NCBI RefSeq assembly: GCF_000715015.1
Contig: NZ_JMIW01000001.1
Location: forward strand, 1,054,001-1,118,000
Length of the DNA: 64,000 nt
Direction of reading: 5' to 3'
DNA from: Erythrobacter longus
Lineage (GTDB): Bacteria; Pseudomonadota; Alphaproteobacteria; Sphingomonadales; Sphingomonadaceae
Made by a program: the position numbers and the translations under genes. Shown here one piece after another: positions 26,548-35,617 of this stretch (the first letter of the stretch is position 1; each line of letters starts with the position of its first letter). The notes under the pieces were generated by a model, which worked only from the letters and a program-made list of their open reading frames with translations, was not told where the DNA came from and searched no databases.

Positions 26548-28635
26548 TTAATTCTTTGCGATAAAGCGAACCGCGATCCCGCCCGATGGGGCCAGCTTGG
26601 CAACGACCACACCCCCGCCTTTTACATCGGTTTCTTCGATTACAATGTCGTATGGGTTGGTGTCCCAATGCGCATGCGGTCCGTCGCGGTAAACTTGCGC
26701 GGTGTAGCTTTTGCCCGTTTCCAAAAAGGTAAGCGGGATCTCGATCACGCGCTCTTCCTCGTCCGTTACAGCGCCAAGGAACCACTCGCCTCCTGCGCGC
26801 CCCTTACGCGCGATTGCGACATATTCGCCCACTTTGCCCGCGACAGCGACGCTTTCTTCCCAATCGGCCTCGACGTCCTTGATGAACTGGAAGGCGTCCA
26901 TGCGCGCTTCGTAATTCTCGGGCAAATCAGCCGCCATTTGCAGCGGGGAATAGAGCACAACATAAAGTGCCAATTGCTTGGCAAGCGTTGTTTGCGGACG
27001 GTTTGAGGGATCACCTCGCTGCATATCTTCGCGCAAGGGAGGCTTCTCATTGGGGCGAAGGTCAAAGATGCCGGGAGTGAAATCCATCGGCCCAGAAAGC
27101 ATCCGCGTGAAAGCGAGGATAGAGATATGCTCTGGCGGGTTGGGCGGCGTGCCCCATGCGTTGAACTCCATGCCCCGCGCGCCTTCGCGGGTCATCCAAT
27201 TGGGATAGGTGCGACGCAGCCCTGTGTCCTTCACCGGCTCATGCGCATTGATCGAAATGCGGTGCTTTGCCGCCTCTTCGACCACGCGCAAATGGTGGCC
27301 AACCATAAACTGGCTGTCGTGCCATTCGTACTGCTTCACGCCGTTGTCGTCATAGCGAACAATATCGCCAGCATCCGCGACGTATCCGGTTTTCACCTCG
27401 CGAATGCCGTTCGCCTGATAAAGCGCGAAGGCGTCAGACATTTGCGCCTCGTAATTGGCGACATTGCCGCTTGTCTCGTGGTGGCCGATCAGGCGAACCC
27501 CGCGCTCGGCAGCGTGTTCGCTCAGCATCGGCAGATCGAAATCGGGGTAGGTTTCGGTGAAGCTGAACAATGCGCCATTGTTGAACCAGTCGCCGTCCCA
27601 GCCAATGTTCCAGCCCTCGACAAGAACACCTTTGAAGCCATGCTTTGCGGCAAAGTCGATATGGCGGATAACATCGGCGTTGTTCGCGCCGTGGAGGCCG
27701 TCATTGCCCCCATTGAATCCCCACGTGCGGTCGCGAATGTGCATTTCCCACCAAACGCCGACATATTTGCCCGGCTCCACCCATGACACATCGCCCAGCT
27801 TGTTGGGTTCATTGAGGTTGAGGATAATGTCGGAGTTGATCAGGCCTACTGCATCAGGCGCGATTTGAATGGTGCGCCATGGGCTTTTGAAGGGCGCAAC
27901 GGTGTGCACCTTCACCCCGTCAGAACCGGGGCGTAGAGCCGCCTCGAACGAGCCCGGACGCAGCGCTAATAGCGACATAGCAGAATAGTCCACCAGCGCG
28001 GCTTCGTGGATGCTGACATGCACGCCGTTTTCCTTGCGGAATGTCACAGGCGTGTGCGCATCATCGACCACGCCGGCTTTGCCCGTGCGATAGATGTATT
28101 CGTAGCGGTTGAACTGGCGGCTTGGCGTCCACCATGCGTCCGCCTTGTCGCCAATTGAAAACTGGGTCAGCTCGTCGGTGATCGCAATGGGGCCTTGGAA
28201 GGCGTCTTGATCGGCAAGCTCATATCGAAAGCCAACACCTGTATCGAACACGCGGAAGCGCACTGTGATCTGGCGCGCAGGCCCCTCTTCAGCGGCAAAG
28301 GTGACAGAAAGCTCTTCGTGGCTATCGCGCACCGTGCGGCGCTCGCCCCAAGGTTGCTCCCACGTCGCATCGTGGCTCGCGGTGGCAGAGCCCGCGATGG
28401 ACAGGCCATCCTCAAACCCGTGATGGTCGCGAAAGAGCATGCCAAGGCGCGATGTGCTCACAGCCTCTTTGCCGTCATAGCTGACCGAATAGCTGGCGTG
28501 CCCGCCTTCGTCCGAAACGGTCAGAACGATGTTGCCATCGGGTGAGCTTGCGGAAATCTCCTCTGCCTGAGCAGGTGACGCAATCGCAAAGGTTACCGTC
28601 AAAGCGGCAACACATTTCATCCAAAGGCCCGGCAT
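26548..28635 (-). CDS. GH97 alpha-glucosidase (SusB-like)
   Basis: 695-residue exported hydrolase releasing glucose from alpha-linked gluco-oligosaccharides. A signal peptide (about 1-24, ending AQAEE) precedes an N-terminal beta-sandwich, a (beta/alpha)8 barrel and a short C-terminal beta domain, the GH97 arrangement. Motifs seen are LVEGWNIGWDGDW, HHETSGNVANYE, SINAHEPVKDTGLRRTYPN and ARGMEFNAW; the glutamates in HHE, AHE and GMEFN fit the inverting, calcium-dependent alpha-glucosidase branch more than the retaining alpha-galactosidase branch. ATG 28635 has GGGAGAG upstream. It is divergent from the FG-GAP lipoprotein across MalR-like sites. Confidence 0.93.
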   Translation of the reverse strand: MPGLWMKCVAALTVTFAIASPAQAEEISASSPDGNIVLTVSDEGGHASYSVSYDGKEAVSTSRLGMLFRDHHGFEDGLSIAGSATASHDATWEQPWGERRTVRDSHEELSVTFAAEEGPARQITVRFRVFDTGVGFRYELADQDAFQGPIAITDELTQFSIGDKADAWWTPSRQFNRYEYIYRTGKAGVVDDAHTPVTFRKENGVHVSIHEAALVDYSAMSLLALRPGSFEAALRPGSDGVKVHTVAPFKSPWRTIQIAPDAVGLINSDIILNLNEPNKLGDVSWVEPGKYVGVWWEMHIRDRTWGFNGGNDGLHGANNADVIRHIDFAAKHGFKGVLVEGWNIGWDGDWFNNGALFSFTETYPDFDLPMLSEHAAERGVRLIGHHETSGNVANYEAQMSDAFALYQANGIREVKTGYVADAGDIVRYDDNGVKQYEWHDSQFMVGHHLRVVEEAAKHRISINAHEPVKDTGLRRTYPNWMTREGARGMEFNAWGTPPNPPEHISILAFTRMLSGPMDFTPGIFDLRPNEKPPLREDMQRGDPSNRPQTTLAKQLALYVVLYSPLQMAADLPENYEARMDAFQFIKDVEADWEESVAVAGKVGEYVAIARKGRAGGEWFLGAVTDEEERVIEIPLTFLETGKSYTAQVYRDGPHAHWDTNPYDIVIEETDVKGGGVVVAKLAPSGGIAVRFIAKN

Positions 28636-28675
28636 CAAACTCTCCCACTGCAAGGCATTTTCATTCTGCGGCGCA

Positions 28676-28698
28676 AATTTATGCAAAAACCTGCAAAT
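28676..28698. promoter_or_regulatory. candidate MalR half-sites upstream of GH97
   Basis: The segment TTTATGCAAAAACCTGCAAAT contains TGCAAA twice in the same orientation with 4 bases between. It resembles the TGCAAA arms of the other sites in this locus but is not palindromic. It lies 41 bases upstream of the GH97 start and may be a weak or half operator. Confidence 0.4.
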
Positions 28699-28753
28699 TC
28701 CCGACGATGAAATGCGATTATCTCGAATTTTCGGCTTTTGTCCAAGCAATTTT

Positions 28754-28771
28754 TATGCAATTTTTTGCATA
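28754..28771. promoter_or_regulatory. candidate MalR operator TATGCAA-TTTT-TTGCATA
   Basis: A perfect 7-bp inverted repeat with a 4-nt spacer lies 20 bases upstream of the FG-GAP lipoprotein start and 118 bases upstream of the divergent GH97 start. TGCAA...TTGCA arms match the LacI-family MalR operator type known from maltose regulons of Gram-negative bacteria and the two exact copies elsewhere in this locus. Confidence 0.7.
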
Positions 28772-28791
28772 TCCTTGGGGAGAGGATCGGG

Positions 28792-30480
28792 ATGACATAC
28801 AAGACCAAGCTTCGTTTACTGGCCACAGCTGCTCTTGCGGCGGCTCTGTCTGCTTGCGGCGGCGGAGGCGGAAGCTCCGGCTCAAGCAGCACGCCCGGCA
28901 CAGGAACAGCAACCACACCTCCGCCAACAGGGACCGGGTCCCCGGCAAGCGCGACACTGCCCGCAGGTGAGGCCACAAGTTTCGTCAATCGCGCCGACGC
29001 TTTCGGGTTTTCCTTCGGCTTCGGATTTGGTCCCGGCCTCAACCCAATGGTCGCCCAGTTTGCAGGCGGCGCGGCATCGGGCGACATCGACAATGACGGT
29101 GATCTTGATGTGTTTGTGGCGCGCGGTGACAGCGGGCCAAACCTTCTCTTCATCAATCAGGGCGGGAGCTTTGTGGAAAGCGCGGCGAGTGCTGGCGTTG
29201 CCTTCACGCGAGGCACAACCAATGGCCGCCATTCTGGCCCGACCTTTGGCGATCTTGACGGCGATGGCGATCTTGACCTTATCATGGGCGGCCTTGAAGG
29301 CGGTCCGATCAAGCTGTTTGCCAATGACGGCACCGGCAAGTTCGGCGATGTGAGCGCGGGGTCCGGCTTTGACCTTGCCCGCTCTGACCACACCATCTCC
29401 ATCGCGCTGGGCGATTATGATGCAGATGGCGACCTTGATGTGCTGATGGCGCATTGGGGAACCCCGCGAAATCCGGATATACCGGGCGAGACCGAAACGC
29501 TTTGGCGCAATGACAGTACGCCGAGCGCCATGTCCTTTGCCCCTGTTAGCAACACCAGCGGCATCTCGGCCCTTCTCGCTTTCGACCTTCCCCAGGGCGT
29601 TCTGGGCCCCAATTTCGATTACACCTTTGCCCCCGGCTTTGCCGATATCGACGGTGACCGCGATCTCGACATTTTGATGGTTTCCGATTTTCGCGGGTCC
29701 AAAGTGCTCATCAACAATGGCAATGGAACCTTTAGCGCTGCACAATTCACCCCAGACGATGAAAACGGTATGGGCGCGGCCATCGGCGATTATGACAATG
29801 ACGGCGATTTCGACTGGTTCGTCTCATCGATCAACGGCAATCGCTTGTTCGAGAACAATGGCGGCGGCAATTTCACCCGCAATTCGGCCTCGGGCGTAGA
29901 GCCGGGCGGTTGGGGCTGGGGATCGTGCTTTGCCGATTTTAACGCGGACGGATGGCTCGACATCTATCAGACCAATGGCTGGGAAGCGGGCAAGGACCCG
30001 TCGGCCTCCAACTACGTCAACGATGTAACGCGCCTTTGGATGAATGCAGGCGATGGGACCTTCGCAGATGCTGCCGATGCTTCTTCCATTGCTGAGACCG
30101 ATCAGGGCCGCGGCGTGATTTGCGACGACTTTGACAACGATGGCGATGTGGACGTGCTCTTGCTGACAGCTGAGGCCAGCAATGCGGCCTATTTCTGGGA
30201 AAACCAGCTTGCCAGCGCCAATACGGTGAAGGTTCGCCTTCGCGGCAAGGCGCCAAACACTTTTGCTGTGGGAGCGATCATTGAGATGACCGTGGCTGAC
30301 ACAAGGCAGACCCGAATGGTCGCGGTGAACAGCAACTTTACCTCACACAATTCGACCGATCAGATTTTCGGACTTGGTCCCAATACAACCGGGGCGTTGC
30401 GGATCATCTGGCCTAACGGCGCGGAGACGATCCGCCCCAATGCAGCTGCGGGCGAAACGCTCGTTATCGAACAGCCCTAG
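28792..30480 (+). CDS. FG-GAP/VCBS repeat lipoprotein with UnbV/ASPIC C-terminal domain
   Basis: 562-residue predicted lipoprotein (lipobox LSAC, Cys22) followed by a Gly/Ser/Thr/Pro-rich linker. Seven FG-GAP-type calcium-loop repeats follow, each centred on patterns such as GDIDNDGDLDVF or GDYDNDGDFDWF, forming a probable beta-propeller. The C-terminus matches the UnbV/ASPIC module (FGLG...IIWPNGAETI). ATG 28792 has GGGGAGAGG upstream. The gene lies inside the alpha-glucan locus and has its own MalR-like operator, so it should be induced with the amylases. A glycan-binding or TBDR-partner role at the cell surface is my inference; no enzymatic motif is seen. Confidence 0.88.
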   Translation: MTYKTKLRLLATAALAAALSACGGGGGSSGSSSTPGTGTATTPPPTGTGSPASATLPAGEATSFVNRADAFGFSFGFGFGPGLNPMVAQFAGGAASGDIDNDGDLDVFVARGDSGPNLLFINQGGSFVESAASAGVAFTRGTTNGRHSGPTFGDLDGDGDLDLIMGGLEGGPIKLFANDGTGKFGDVSAGSGFDLARSDHTISIALGDYDADGDLDVLMAHWGTPRNPDIPGETETLWRNDSTPSAMSFAPVSNTSGISALLAFDLPQGVLGPNFDYTFAPGFADIDGDRDLDILMVSDFRGSKVLINNGNGTFSAAQFTPDDENGMGAAIGDYDNDGDFDWFVSSINGNRLFENNGGGNFTRNSASGVEPGGWGWGSCFADFNADGWLDIYQTNGWEAGKDPSASNYVNDVTRLWMNAGDGTFADAADASSIAETDQGRGVICDDFDNDGDVDVLLLTAEASNAAYFWENQLASANTVKVRLRGKAPNTFAVGAIIEMTVADTRQTRMVAVNSNFTSHNSTDQIFGLGPNTTGALRIIWPNGAETIRPNAAAGETLVIEQP

Positions 30481-31850
30481 TTAGCGGTGTAGATGCGATA
30501 GTCCCATGGGCCCAGTGACAGCGTGCTTTGCGCATCAAAAGTTGCCGCATCGCCGCTTATCACATCTGTGAATTCGCCGTGATGCCGGGCCAGCTTAAAG
30601 TTCACATCTTGCGGCCGCGCTGACAGGTTGAAGACCGCGAAGACACGCTCCTCGCCATCGCCCCTCACAAAGCTCAAGATATCGGTCTGCGCTGAATTGG
30701 GCACTTCGACGAAAGGCGCACCGTGGCGACCATTCCACAGCGCTGGCTCTTTGGTCTTGAGGTCGATCAGGCGCTTGAACAAAGGTGCATATTGCCCTTC
30801 CTTCCACTTGATCTCATCCTTTTCAAAGAACGCAAGCTGGCGGTCCAGATCGGCCTCTTGGCCATTGTAGATGAGCGGAATTCCTGGTCCTAAAAAGCTC
30901 AGCGCAATCGCCGCCTCATAGGCTGGACCGTATATCTCAGAGGCCACACCATCCCATGAGTTTTGATCGTGATTGTCGGTGTAAACCATGCGCAACGCCG
31001 CATGTGGCCAAGTCGTCTTTTGCCCCAAATAATACCCGCGCATGGCGCCTGCACCACTGCCATCATTGACGAGTTCCTGCATCGCCTCTTTCCAGCCCCA
31101 GCCGTAGGTCGCATCAAAGGCTTTGATGTGCAGATCGCGCTGTTCCCATTCGGCAAGCATGAAGACCGGCTTGATCGTATCGAGTTCGCCGCGCGCCTTC
31201 TCCCAGAAGTCCAGCGGAACAAATCCAGCAACATCAGCGCGGTATCCGTCGACATCAAACTCGCGCACCCAATAGGTAAGGCTGCCGGTCATATATTCGC
31301 GCAAATCCGCATTCGAATAATCGAAGTCGACCACGTCGGACCAATCGGTGCCTTCGGGTGGCATCATGTCACCTTCGGGGGTTCGAGAATACCAATCGGG
31401 GTGCTCGGCCGTCAGCGGATTGTCCCACGCCGAATGGTTCGCCACCCAATCGAGAATCACCTTAAGACCAACCTCATGCGCTGCATCAACAAAGGCGCGG
31501 AACTCTTCTTCGGTGCCAAGGTCCGGATTGACCGCGCGGTAGTCTTTGACGGCATAGGGGCTGCCCATGCTTCCTTTGCGTTTTTCCTCGCCAATTGGGT
31601 GGATCGGCATAAGCCAGATGATATCGACGCCCATCTCGGCAAGGCGCGGCAATTGCTCTTTCGCCGCTCTGAATGTCCCCTCGCTCGTGAACTGGCGCGT
31701 GTTCATCTGATAGATCACCGCATCTGCGACCCAATCGGCGGATTGGACCTGTACGATATCGCTTGGCTCATAAGAGGTTGTCGTCGCCGCATCGCAGCTC
31801 GCAAGGGCAATTGCTACAACTGCGCAGGCGAGAGTTCTCATAGTCTTCAT
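30477..31850 (-). CDS. GH13 alpha-amylase lipoprotein
   Basis: 457-residue retaining alpha-amylase-family enzyme. A lipobox (ALASC, Cys19) predicts membrane attachment. The GH13 barrel shows all catalytic residues: Asp206 (GYRADVAG), Glu234 (LAEWE) and Asp295 (TDNHD), with LDWVANHS for the first conserved region. It is short, with only a small C-terminal beta domain, resembling maltodextrin-acting GH13 enzymes. Its ATG overlaps the MFS permease stop by ATGA, so permease and enzyme are coupled. The 3' end overlaps that of the convergent FG-GAP gene by four bases. Confidence 0.93.
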   Translation of the reverse strand: MKTMRTLACAVVAIALASCDAATTTSYEPSDIVQVQSADWVADAVIYQMNTRQFTSEGTFRAAKEQLPRLAEMGVDIIWLMPIHPIGEEKRKGSMGSPYAVKDYRAVNPDLGTEEEFRAFVDAAHEVGLKVILDWVANHSAWDNPLTAEHPDWYSRTPEGDMMPPEGTDWSDVVDFDYSNADLREYMTGSLTYWVREFDVDGYRADVAGFVPLDFWEKARGELDTIKPVFMLAEWEQRDLHIKAFDATYGWGWKEAMQELVNDGSGAGAMRGYYLGQKTTWPHAALRMVYTDNHDQNSWDGVASEIYGPAYEAAIALSFLGPGIPLIYNGQEADLDRQLAFFEKDEIKWKEGQYAPLFKRLIDLKTKEPALWNGRHGAPFVEVPNSAQTDILSFVRGDGEERVFAVFNLSARPQDVNFKLARHHGEFTDVISGDAATFDAQSTLSLGPWDYRIYTAN

Positions 31851-33466
31851 GCCGGTGCCGATGATCCTTTGCGCTCGTTCGCCGCAGCGCTTGTCCCGTC
31901 AGTCACAAAGAACGTCGCAATCGCTGCGAGCGCGAAAGACACCGCCGAAATGGCCATCGCATAGATCGGTTCGCCGTCGAAGAATGTGGTGAGCAAGAAG
32001 CCCAGAAGGGTCGCTGCGATGAGCTGGGGAACCACAATGAAGATGTTGAATATCCCCATGTAAATGCCCATTTTCTTCGATGGAACAGAGCCCGCCAAAA
32101 TGGCGTAGGGAAGCGAAACGATCGATGCCCAGGCGATGCCCACCGCCACCATCGGAAGCCACAGAAGGTCAGGGTCGCGGATCATCAACATGCTGGCAAA
32201 ACCCGCCGCGCCAATTGCCAAATTGGCCGCGTGAAGGTGAGTGCGGTTCATCTTCGCAGCAATGATGATAAAACCAAGCGCGGCGGCAGCTGCAACGCCA
32301 TTGCGAACCGAGCCCAAAAGGCTCCACCAGTCGGCTGCGTCTTGATAGCCTTGCGTGGCGGGGGCGGGCGACATGAAATGGAATTCAGCCACCGCAGGCG
32401 TCCCGTAAATCCACATGGAGAACATGGCAAACCAGCTAAAGAATTGCACAACGGCAAGCTGGCGCATGGTTTTGGGCATGGCGAACAGATCGTTCACGAC
32501 TTCCATAAAGCCGTTCTGGTCCTTGCCGCCTGTACGCATCATGCCAGCGACCAGTTGGAGAACGCCAAACGTAGCGATAAGGCCGGCAAGCACATAGAGC
32601 TCTTGCGCAACCTCAATCTCGCCAAGCCATTCGAGCCGCGTATCGCCCCTGCCGGCAAAGACTAACCCTGCAAAAATCAATCCTGCGGCAAGCCAGATAA
32701 GGCCGCCGGTGTTGAATTGTGACGCGGCACGCTGAACTGTGTCGCCGTCGCTACTGGAAATGCCTAGCGCTTCGTTGCGCGCCGCCTCGAACCCGGCAAG
32801 CTCGTCGGGTGAATACTCTTTCGTCTTGAACACCGTCCATGCGACCGCAGCAAACAAGGCCGCGCCGCCAATGTAGAATGCCCATTGCACCGTTTCGGGA
32901 ATCTCGCCTTCGGGCGCGACGTTGGATAGCCCCATCCAATTGGTCATAATCCACGGCAGCGCCCCAGCGATCACCGCCCCCACACCGATGAAAAAGCTCT
33001 GCATCGCATAGCCCTTGGTCCGCTGCCTATCGGGCAAATTGTCGCCGATAAAGGCGCGGAACGGCTCCATCGTGATGTTCAGGGACGCATCCATGATCCA
33101 CAACATTCCAGCGGCCATCCAGAGCGTGGGCGAATTGGGCATGATGAAAAGCGCGAGGCTCGCAAGGATTGCACCGATCAGGAAGTAAGGACGGCGTCGG
33201 CCAAAATTGCCCGCAAATTTGGCCCAAGTGTTATCGGAAAGGTGGCCAACAATCGGCTGGATCAAGAGGCCGGTCATGGGCGCTGCAATCCACAGGATCG
33301 CCAGCTCGCTCACTTCGGCGCCAAGCGTCTGGAATATCCGGCTGACATTGCCGTTTTGCAGGTCAAAGCCGATCTGGATCCCCAAAAAGCCGAAGCTCAT
33401 GTTCCAGATCTGGCCGGCATTCATTGCAGGCTTACGGCCTTCCCCGCCTGGTTGCGCTGTCGCCAT
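31847..33466 (-). CDS. malT: MFS maltose/maltodextrin-type permease
   Basis: 539-residue inner-membrane transporter with about 12 helices. The N-terminal segment (IWNMSFGFLGIQIGFDLQNG) and loop GNFGRRRPYFLIG resemble the SLC45/GPH-like sugar-proton symporters encoded in maltose loci of Sphingomonadales, Xanthomonas and Caulobacter, where such genes are called malT or malY. The symbol is by analogy and is not the E. coli malT regulator. ATG 33466 has GGAAGGGAGAGGG upstream; the frame is open to 33592, across the MalR-like operator. It is the first gene of a two-gene operon with the GH13 lipoprotein. Confidence 0.87.
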   Translation of the reverse strand: MATAQPGGEGRKPAMNAGQIWNMSFGFLGIQIGFDLQNGNVSRIFQTLGAEVSELAILWIAAPMTGLLIQPIVGHLSDNTWAKFAGNFGRRRPYFLIGAILASLALFIMPNSPTLWMAAGMLWIMDASLNITMEPFRAFIGDNLPDRQRTKGYAMQSFFIGVGAVIAGALPWIMTNWMGLSNVAPEGEIPETVQWAFYIGGAALFAAVAWTVFKTKEYSPDELAGFEAARNEALGISSSDGDTVQRAASQFNTGGLIWLAAGLIFAGLVFAGRGDTRLEWLGEIEVAQELYVLAGLIATFGVLQLVAGMMRTGGKDQNGFMEVVNDLFAMPKTMRQLAVVQFFSWFAMFSMWIYGTPAVAEFHFMSPAPATQGYQDAADWWSLLGSVRNGVAAAAALGFIIIAAKMNRTHLHAANLAIGAAGFASMLMIRDPDLLWLPMVAVGIAWASIVSLPYAILAGSVPSKKMGIYMGIFNIFIVVPQLIAATLLGFLLTTFFDGEPIYAMAISAVSFALAAIATFFVTDGTSAAANERKGSSAPA

Positions 33467-33586
33467 TATCCCTCTCCCTTCCAGCCCGGTGCAGTGGTAC
33501 TGCCTACAAACTGGCGTCAGTATCATCCAACTCGGCCCGCATTGCAGCCGCAGATTTCTTCGCTCTCGTCGATCAAATTGCCGATA

Positions 33587-33602
33587 CTGCAAAATTTTGC
33601 AA
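33587..33602. promoter_or_regulatory. MalR operator copy 1 (CTGCAAAATTTTGCAA)
   Basis: It contains the perfect 14-bp palindrome TGCAAAATTTTGCA (33588-33601). It lies between the divergent permease (start 33466) and periplasmic amylase (start 33764) genes, so one operator could control both. The same 16 bases occur as the reverse complement at 43263-43278. Confidence 0.82.
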
Positions 33603-33720
33603 GTTTGTTTGCATATTTGAATTAAGCGCTCTCCTAATATTCTCGGTTATTCCATATTATATTGCTATTTTTCCTGTGCTTAAGCCAACTTTTCTCGCTC
33701 TTGATAGGCTCGCACAAAGA

Positions 33721-33732
33721 TTTGCAAAAATT
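33721..33732. promoter_or_regulatory. possible MalR half-site before the amylase gene
   Basis: TTTGCAAAAATT shares one TGCAAAA arm with the operator palindrome and lies 32 bases before the amylase start. The second arm is degenerate, so this may be an auxiliary site. Confidence 0.3.
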
Positions 33733-33763
33733 CTCATTTGATGGCAATTAGCGCGCGGGAGAC

Positions 33764-35617
33764 ATGAGCATGAGACGAATCTGGGTTGCGGGCTTGGCCG
33801 CGTTAGCAGTGTTGGGCGGGACCGTATCCGCGATGGATGGCCCGCCCGAAGCGGAAAGCGCATTGCGCGAACGCCCGCCTGAGGACGAAGTGATCTATTT
33901 CGTGCTCCCCGACCGCTTCGCCAATGGCGATCCGACTAATGACAAGGGAGGCATTGAAGGCGAAGCTCTCGACCATGGTTTCGACCCCGCTCACAAAGGG
34001 TTTTATCACGGCGGCGACCTTGCCGGCCTCACCGCAAAGCTCGATTACATTCAGGGCATGGGCGTCACGGCTGTCTGGTTTGCACCGGTGTTCCAGAACA
34101 AGCCCGTTCAAGGGCCTCCGGGGCAGGAAAGCGCAGGCTACCACGGCTATTGGGTGACCGACTTCACCAGCATCGACCCGCATTTTGGCACCAATGAAGA
34201 GTTCAAGGCATTCGTCGATGCGGCGCACACGCGCGGGATGAAGGTCTATATGGACATCATCACCAACCGCACCGCCGATGTGATCCGCTATGCCGAAGGA
34301 GACGAGACCGGATATGTCTATCGCAGCAAGGGCGATTTTCCTTATTCGCGCAAGGGCGGAATTGGCGGCGAGCCCATCAATGAAGGATTTCTGGGTGATG
34401 AGGTTCAGACCGAAGAGAACTTCGCCAAGCTAACCGATCCGTCCTACGCCTACACGCCGGTTGTGCCAGAAAATGAGCGCGACGTGAAAGCGCCCGCGTG
34501 GCTCAACAATCCGATCTATTACCATAACAGAGGCGACACGACCTTCCGCGAGGAAAGCAGCCGCCACGGCGATTTCGTGGGCCTTGATGATGTGTTCACT
34601 GAACACCCGCGCGTGCTCGCAGGTATGATCGACATTTATGCGACCTGGATCAAGGAAACCGGCATCGACGGTTTTCGCATTGATACCGCGCGCCACGTGA
34701 ACCCTGAGTTTTGGCAGACTTTTATCCCGGCCATGCTGGAAACCGCACGCGAAGAGGGCATTCCCAACTTCCATATCTTCGGCGAGGTTTACCGCGATGG
34801 TTCGGACAATGGATATATCGCGCAATACACCCGCCGCGATACGCTTCCCACGGTCCTTGATTTTGCCTTTCAGGCCGCAATGGTCGAAACGATCGCGCAA
34901 GGCCAAGGCACTGTGAAAATTGCAGAAATGTTTGACGGCGATGTGCTTTACGAAGGCGGCGAGGAGACAGCTCTCACTATGCCGACCTTCCTTGGAAATC
35001 ACGATGCTGGGCGTTTCTCCACCTTTGTGCGCGGGGCCAATCCCAGCATCACTCAGCAGGAATTGCTCGACCGGGTTATGCTGGGCCATGTCATGATGAT
35101 GACGCTCAGGGGATCTCCCACGATCTATTCCGGGTCAGAGCAAGGCTTTGTCGGGGACGGCAACGATCAGGCCGCGCGCGAAGACATGTTCGCGAGCCTT
35201 ACCGATAGCTACAATGACAATGATCTTATCGGAACAGATGCAACAACGGCGAGCGAGAATTACGACACCGAGCATCCGCTTTACCGCCTGATTGGCGAGA
35301 TGGCCCGCATCCGCAACAGGAACCCGGCCTTGAGGCGGGGCCTGCAAACCATGCGTGCCTACCGCGATGAGCCTGGCATCTTTGCTCTCACTCGCCATGA
35401 TCCAGCAAGCGGGCAGAAGGTCCTGCTCGCCTACAACACTTCGTCTGAACCAATTGAGGTAAACGTGCCGGTTGACTATGCCTCGCGCAGCCTCAACACG
35501 CTTGCCGGAAGTTGCCCTGCCGCTGTCGCAGCACCGGGGGCCGTGACCGTCACTCTCCCGGCTCTCGGCTATGCCGTGTGCGAGTTGGTGGGCGAAACGA
35601 AGGCTCAGGTGCAATGA
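33764..35617 (+). CDS. exported GH13 alpha-amylase
   Basis: 617-residue secreted amylase acting on starch or maltodextrins. A signal peptide (1-23) precedes the GH13 barrel with catalytic Asp307 (GFRIDTARH), Glu341 (IFGEVYRD) and Asp414 (FLGNHDAGR). The C-terminal beta domain ends about residue 610. A long insertion around 178-280 is the enlarged B domain. The start may be ATG 33764 or ATG 33770; GGGAG lies upstream of both and suits the second slightly better. Its stop overlaps the start of the next gene by ATGA. It heads the amylase-glucosidase-malR-halogenase operon. Confidence 0.93.
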   Translation: MSMRRIWVAGLAALAVLGGTVSAMDGPPEAESALRERPPEDEVIYFVLPDRFANGDPTNDKGGIEGEALDHGFDPAHKGFYHGGDLAGLTAKLDYIQGMGVTAVWFAPVFQNKPVQGPPGQESAGYHGYWVTDFTSIDPHFGTNEEFKAFVDAAHTRGMKVYMDIITNRTADVIRYAEGDETGYVYRSKGDFPYSRKGGIGGEPINEGFLGDEVQTEENFAKLTDPSYAYTPVVPENERDVKAPAWLNNPIYYHNRGDTTFREESSRHGDFVGLDDVFTEHPRVLAGMIDIYATWIKETGIDGFRIDTARHVNPEFWQTFIPAMLETAREEGIPNFHIFGEVYRDGSDNGYIAQYTRRDTLPTVLDFAFQAAMVETIAQGQGTVKIAEMFDGDVLYEGGEETALTMPTFLGNHDAGRFSTFVRGANPSITQQELLDRVMLGHVMMMTLRGSPTIYSGSEQGFVGDGNDQAAREDMFASLTDSYNDNDLIGTDATTASENYDTEHPLYRLIGEMARIRNRNPALRRGLQTMRAYRDEPGIFALTRHDPASGQKVLLAYNTSSEPIEVNVPVDYASRSLNTLAGSCPAAVAAPGAVTVTLPALGYAVCELVGETKAQVQ

